Below are positions 6,760 to 8,065 of a stretch of DNA of 8,065 nt, in pieces. The notes beneath the pieces are model-generated. The model saw only the letters and a program-made list of their open reading frames with translations. It was not told where the DNA came from and did no database searches. Position numbers and translations under genes: made by a program. The number at the start of each line of letters is the position of its first letter. Within the stretch, counting starts at the first letter, position 1. Source of the DNA: Oscillospiraceae bacterium (GTDB lineage: Bacteria; Bacillota; Clostridia; Oscillospirales; UBA929); assembly GCA_009777685.1 (NCBI GenBank), contig WRLJ01000066.1:1-8065 (forward strand), written 5' to 3'.

Positions 6760-7254
6760 TCAGAACGGCAGGTCGCCGTCGTCGTCCTCCAGCTCCGCGA
6801 AGGTGGAGGTCAGCGCCGCGGCCTGAGGAATGCCGCCCGGCGGCATGTCGGAATCCGGCGCGAAGGACCGCGCGGACGGAGGCGGCGCGCCCCTCTCCGA
6901 CGGATGCGGCGGCATCTCGTAGTTCGGACCGTCCTGACGGCGTTCCGCGAAATGCGTTTCATCGGCGACGATCTCGAAGTTGGTGCGGTTGTGGCCTTCC
7001 TTATCGACCCATTTTCGGGTTTGCAGGCGGCCCGAGACGGCGACAAGAAGCCCTTTTTTGAACCATTTCGCGGTAAATTCCGCGTTGTGCCGCCAGCAGA
7101 CGACGTCAAAAAAGTCGGTCTGCCTCTCCTCGCCCTGCACGCGGAAATCGCGTTCGCAGGCCAGAGAGAAGGACGTGACCGGCACGCCGCCGGCGGTGTG
7201 CCGCAGCTCCGGGTCACGTGTCAGGCGTCCCATCAGTACAATTTTGTTGAGCAT
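6760..7254 (-). CDS. ssb: Single-stranded DNA-binding protein
   Basis: The 164-residue protein starts MLNKIVLMGRLTRDPELR, the standard SSB opening, and has an OB-fold to about residue 105. Aromatic residues W54, W64 and W82 lie where SSBs stack on single-stranded DNA. A Pro/Ala/Ser-rich flexible linker (about 106-153) leads to the acidic tip EDDDGDLPF, the peptide that recruits replication and repair proteins. It functions as a tetramer at replication forks and repair sites. Placement between rpsF and rpsR is the conserved Firmicutes arrangement and marks this as the housekeeping SSB rather than a phage or plasmid copy. The start at 7254 is supported by AAAAGGAG (complement of 7266-7273), with 11 bases between it and the ATG. 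It begins 40 bases after the rpsF stop. Confidence 0.97.
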   Translation of the reverse strand: MLNKIVLMGRLTRDPELRHTAGGVPVTSFSLACERDFRVQGEERQTDFFDVVCWRHNAEFTAKWFKKGLLVAVSGRLQTRKWVDKEGHNRTNFEIVADETHFAERRQDGPNYEMPPHPSERGAPPPSARSFAPDSDMPPGGIPQAAALTSTFAELEDDDGDLPF

Positions 7255-7294
7255 AAGTGCGGTCGCTCCTTTTGCACGATGTGCGTTTTAGTGC

Positions 7295-7597
7295 TTACTC
7301 CTCTTTACATACGATCAGACTCCGCATCACCCCGTCGGTGATTTTGAACACGCGGTCCAGCTCGGCGGGGAAATCCGGCTTTGAGGTAAACGTGATCAGA
7401 CAGTAGTGACCTTCGGGCCGGTCGTTGATCTCGTATGCCAGCCGGCGCTTGCCCCAGTCGTCAACGACAACGGTGTCCGTCTCGGAATACTGCTCCGCCA
7501 GCGCCTTGAACTTCTCCACGAGGGCGGCGGTGTCCTCCTCCGAGAGATTGGGGTCGAGGATAAACAGGGTTTCGTACTTGGCCGAGAGCTTTGCCAT
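7295..7597 (-). CDS. rpsF: 30S ribosomal protein S6
   Basis: The 100-residue product shows S6 hallmarks: KYETLFILDPNLSEE (7-21), WGKRRLAYEI (65-74) and the C-terminal ITDGVMRSLIV. S6 pairs with S18 and binds 16S rRNA on the platform of the 30S subunit. The start is ATG at 7597: a textbook AAGGAGGTG (complement of 7606-7614) lies 8 bases upstream of it. The frame stays open to an earlier ATG at 7648, but that would add 17 low-complexity residues (MLPAAAGGHS...), would overrun the ribosome site and would extend into the structured leader, so it is rejected. This is the first gene of the operon, with a long leader that is probably autoregulatory. Confidence 0.97.
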   Translation of the reverse strand: MAKLSAKYETLFILDPNLSEEDTAALVEKFKALAEQYSETDTVVVDDWGKRRLAYEINDRPEGHYCLITFTSKPDFPAELDRVFKITDGVMRSLIVCKEE

Positions 7598-7605
7598 GGA
7601 TAATA

Positions 7606-7616
7606 CACCTCCTTTT
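7606..7616 (-). promoter_or_regulatory. Ribosome binding site of rpsF that decides its start
   Basis: Read on the minus strand this is AAAAGGAGGTG, an almost full match to the 16S anti-Shine-Dalgarno sequence. It ends 8 bases before ATG 7597 and makes that the start rather than the upstream in-frame ATG at 7648. Confidence 0.9.
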
Positions 7617-7624
7617 GGACTGTG

Positions 7625-7675
7625 GCCCCCGGCCGCGGCCGGGAGCAAGGATAGACCCGGCCCGCGCGGGACCGG
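7625..7675 (-). other. Two GC-rich hairpins in the rpsF leader
   Basis: On the minus strand CCGG-U-CCCG pairs with CGGG-CCGG (7675-7657; one bulged U). Then GCTCCCGGC pairs with GCCGGGGGC around a CGCG loop (7646-7625; nine pairs including one G-U). The second ends only 9 bases before the ribosome site. Neither is followed by a U-run, so they are not ordinary terminators. They could affect ribosome access or transcript stability, or simply reflect the high GC content. Confidence 0.55.
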
Positions 7676-7677
7676 AC

Positions 7678-7728
7678 ACGCCGCGCTCCTTACCGGGCGC
7701 GGCCAGGCCGCGTAAGATACAGCGGCGT
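7678..7728 (-). promoter_or_regulatory. Candidate S6:S18-binding leader RNA at the 5' end of the rpsF transcript
   Basis: On the minus strand ACGCCGC (7728-7722) pairs with GCGGCGT (7684-7678). Across an internal loop, TCTTAC (7717-7712) pairs with GTAAGG (7693-7688), with one G-U pair. An apical hairpin GCGGC-CTG-GCCGC (7711-7699) follows, leaving a 5-base 3'-side bulge GCCCG (7698-7694) that contains CCG. An rpsF leader in many bacteria binds the S6:S18 complex through a CCG-containing bulge resembling the 16S rRNA site, giving feedback repression. The gene context and the bulged CCG fit, but I matched this from memory of the motif, not with a covariance model. Confidence 0.55.
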
Positions 7729-7732
7729 TATC

Positions 7733-7760
7733 ATTATACCGGTTTTTCAGAGAATGTCAA
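7733..7760 (-). promoter_or_regulatory. Housekeeping (sigma-A type) promoter of the rpsF-ssb-rpsR operon
   Basis: On the minus strand TTGACA (7760-7755) and TATAAT (7738-7733) are both exact consensus hexamers with a 16-bp spacer. An AT-rich patch, ATTTTTCAATTT (about 7776-7765), lies just upstream and resembles an UP element. The predicted transcription start is about 7726-7729, which places the first leader hairpin at the very 5' end of the RNA. Confidence 0.92.
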
Positions 7761-7849
7761 GGGAAATTGAAAAATGATCCCGGCAAGAGCATTTACGTTG
7801 CCCGTATCCCTCCCCGTGCCCCGTGTTTGCCCCACCGCACACGCTGTAG

Positions 7850-7871
7850 GGGACGCAGACCTCGGCGTCCC
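7850..7871. repeat. Short palindrome GGGACGC...GCGTCCC, possible dispersed repeat
   Basis: GGGACGC (7850-7856) and GCGTCCC (7865-7871) flank an 8-base loop and follow TGTAG (7845-7849). The general form TGTAGGGG plus a short GC stem resembles dispersed intergenic repeats I associate with gut clostridia. That link is from memory; only one copy is present here. Confidence 0.45.
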
Positions 7872-7953
7872 GCAGGTTATCCGCAAACTCTTTGGGGAAC
7901 GGCTTTCACCGTTTGCCCGTCCGGCTGTGGGTTTGGGTAGTCTTCAGGCATTC

Positions 7954-8002
7954 CCGGGGGAGGTCTCCCCCGGACCCCCCACTGGGGGCGTGCCGCCCCC
8001 AG
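7954..8002. repeat. Two adjacent perfect GC-rich palindromes
   Basis: CCGGGGGAG (7954-7962) pairs with CTCCCCCGG (7965-7973) around GT. Eight bases later CTGGGGGCG (7982-7990) pairs with CGCCCCCAG (7994-8002) around TGC. Both stems are 9 bp and perfect. The G5 and C5-C6 runs also allow pairing between the two units. No U-run follows on the minus strand, so they are better described as a palindromic repeat element than as a simple terminator. Confidence 0.7.
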
Positions 8003-8003
8003 C

Positions 8004-8029
8004 CCCCCTGCCGGTCATACGGGGGTTTT
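8004..8029 (+). terminator. Terminator-like hairpin with T-run
   Basis: CCCCC (8004-8008) can pair with GGGGG (8021-8025), directly followed by TTTT (8026-8029). An inner CCG/CGG pairing (8011-8013, 8020-8022) is an alternative. The stem is short for its 12-base loop, and no plus-strand gene is known just upstream, so it may be part of the palindromic element rather than a working terminator. Confidence 0.35.
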
Positions 8030-8065
8030 GTCTGTGCGAGACACGGCTGTTTACCGTAAGGGTCC

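Larger units (their letters stand above)
7761..8065. other. Intergenic stretch without a recognisable gene
   Basis: I see no credible coding frame with a start and ribosome site on either strand here. The left part (7761-7800) is relatively AT-rich and adjoins the rpsF promoter. The rest is GC-rich with several palindromes listed separately. Shorter ones include AACGG/CCGTT (7898-7902, 7909-7913), GCAAAC/GTTTGC (7883-7888, 7911-7916) and GTCT/AGAC (8030-8033, 8039-8042). The window ends before the next gene, so the operon boundary on the right is not visible. Confidence 0.6.

Noticed and set aside
6733..7341. A 202-codon plus-strand frame across ssb and the ssb-rpsF gap
   Set aside because: It is antisense to ssb, has no family resemblance, and the minus-strand frame is unmistakably SSB with its GDLPF tip.
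7295..7648. Longer rpsF form starting at ATG 7648
   Set aside because: The extra 17 residues are not part of S6, the frame would translate through the perfect ribosome site at 7606-7616, and S6 normally begins just before KYETLFIL.
7767..7795. Possible plus-strand promoter: TTGAAA (7767-7772), 17 bases, CATTTA (7790-7795)
   Set aside because: The -10 candidate is a poor match and no plus-strand gene follows in the window. The AT-rich patch is better explained as upstream DNA of the strong minus-strand rpsF promoter.
7741..8065. Possibility of a CRISPR array, tRNA or attachment site in the non-coding right end
   Set aside because: There are no regularly spaced direct repeats, no cloverleaf or CCA-ended tRNA pattern, and no direct repeat of a tRNA end. 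Only palindromes of unequal sequence were found.
1..8065. Search for a defence, toxin-antitoxin, secretion or biosynthetic cluster
   Set aside because: Every coding region of useful length is accounted for by signalling, metabolic, surface or ribosomal/replication genes. I found no nuclease, transposase, toxin, tailoring enzyme or other effector that would support such a system.

Overview
The window is GC-rich DNA that looks like a chromosomal segment from a Firmicute, most likely a high-GC gut-type clostridium (Oscillospiraceae or a relative). The reasons are the rpsF-ssb-rpsR operon order, strong AGGAGG-type ribosome binding sites, an S-layer-homology protein, and an isocitrate/isopropylmalate-family dehydrogenase of a type I associate with clostridia. 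The taxonomic placement is inference. No phage, transposase, CRISPR array, tRNA or rRNA was seen.

Plus-strand block (2-6397). Six genes run in one direction with gaps of 15-65 bases, so they may be co-transcribed. They are: the 3' part of a hybrid sensor histidine kinase with two receiver domains (5' end outside the window); a REC-HD-GYP response regulator, probably a cyclic-di-GMP phosphodiesterase and the likely output of that kinase; an NAD(P)-dependent isocitrate-dehydrogenase-like enzyme; an exported SLH-domain protein; a somewhat divergent GpsA (glycerol-3-phosphate dehydrogenase, phospholipid precursor supply); and a dCMP deaminase (dUMP supply for dTTP). The block ends at a perfect 17-bp hairpin (6408-6444) that lies between convergent genes and can serve both strands.

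Minus-strand block (7760 down to 6457). This is the ribosomal protein S6 - SSB - ribosomal protein S18 operon. It is read from a near-ideal housekeeping promoter (TTGACA, 16-bp spacer, TATAAT; 7733-7760). Its leader is about 130 nt, very GC-rich and strongly folded. The 5'-most leader hairpin carries a CCG in a bulge and is a good candidate for the S6:S18 autoregulatory RNA.

Right end (7761-8065). I found no convincing gene here. The stretch holds a short AT-rich patch behind the promoter and then several GC-rich palindromes (7850-7871, 7954-7973, 7982-8002, 8004-8029), which look like dispersed intergenic repeats or terminator-like elements.

Most of the window is ordinary housekeeping and signalling content. 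The points most worth a second look are the rpsF leader RNA, the palindrome cluster, the kinase with one impaired-looking receiver domain next to an HD-GYP regulator, and the altered motifs in GpsA.
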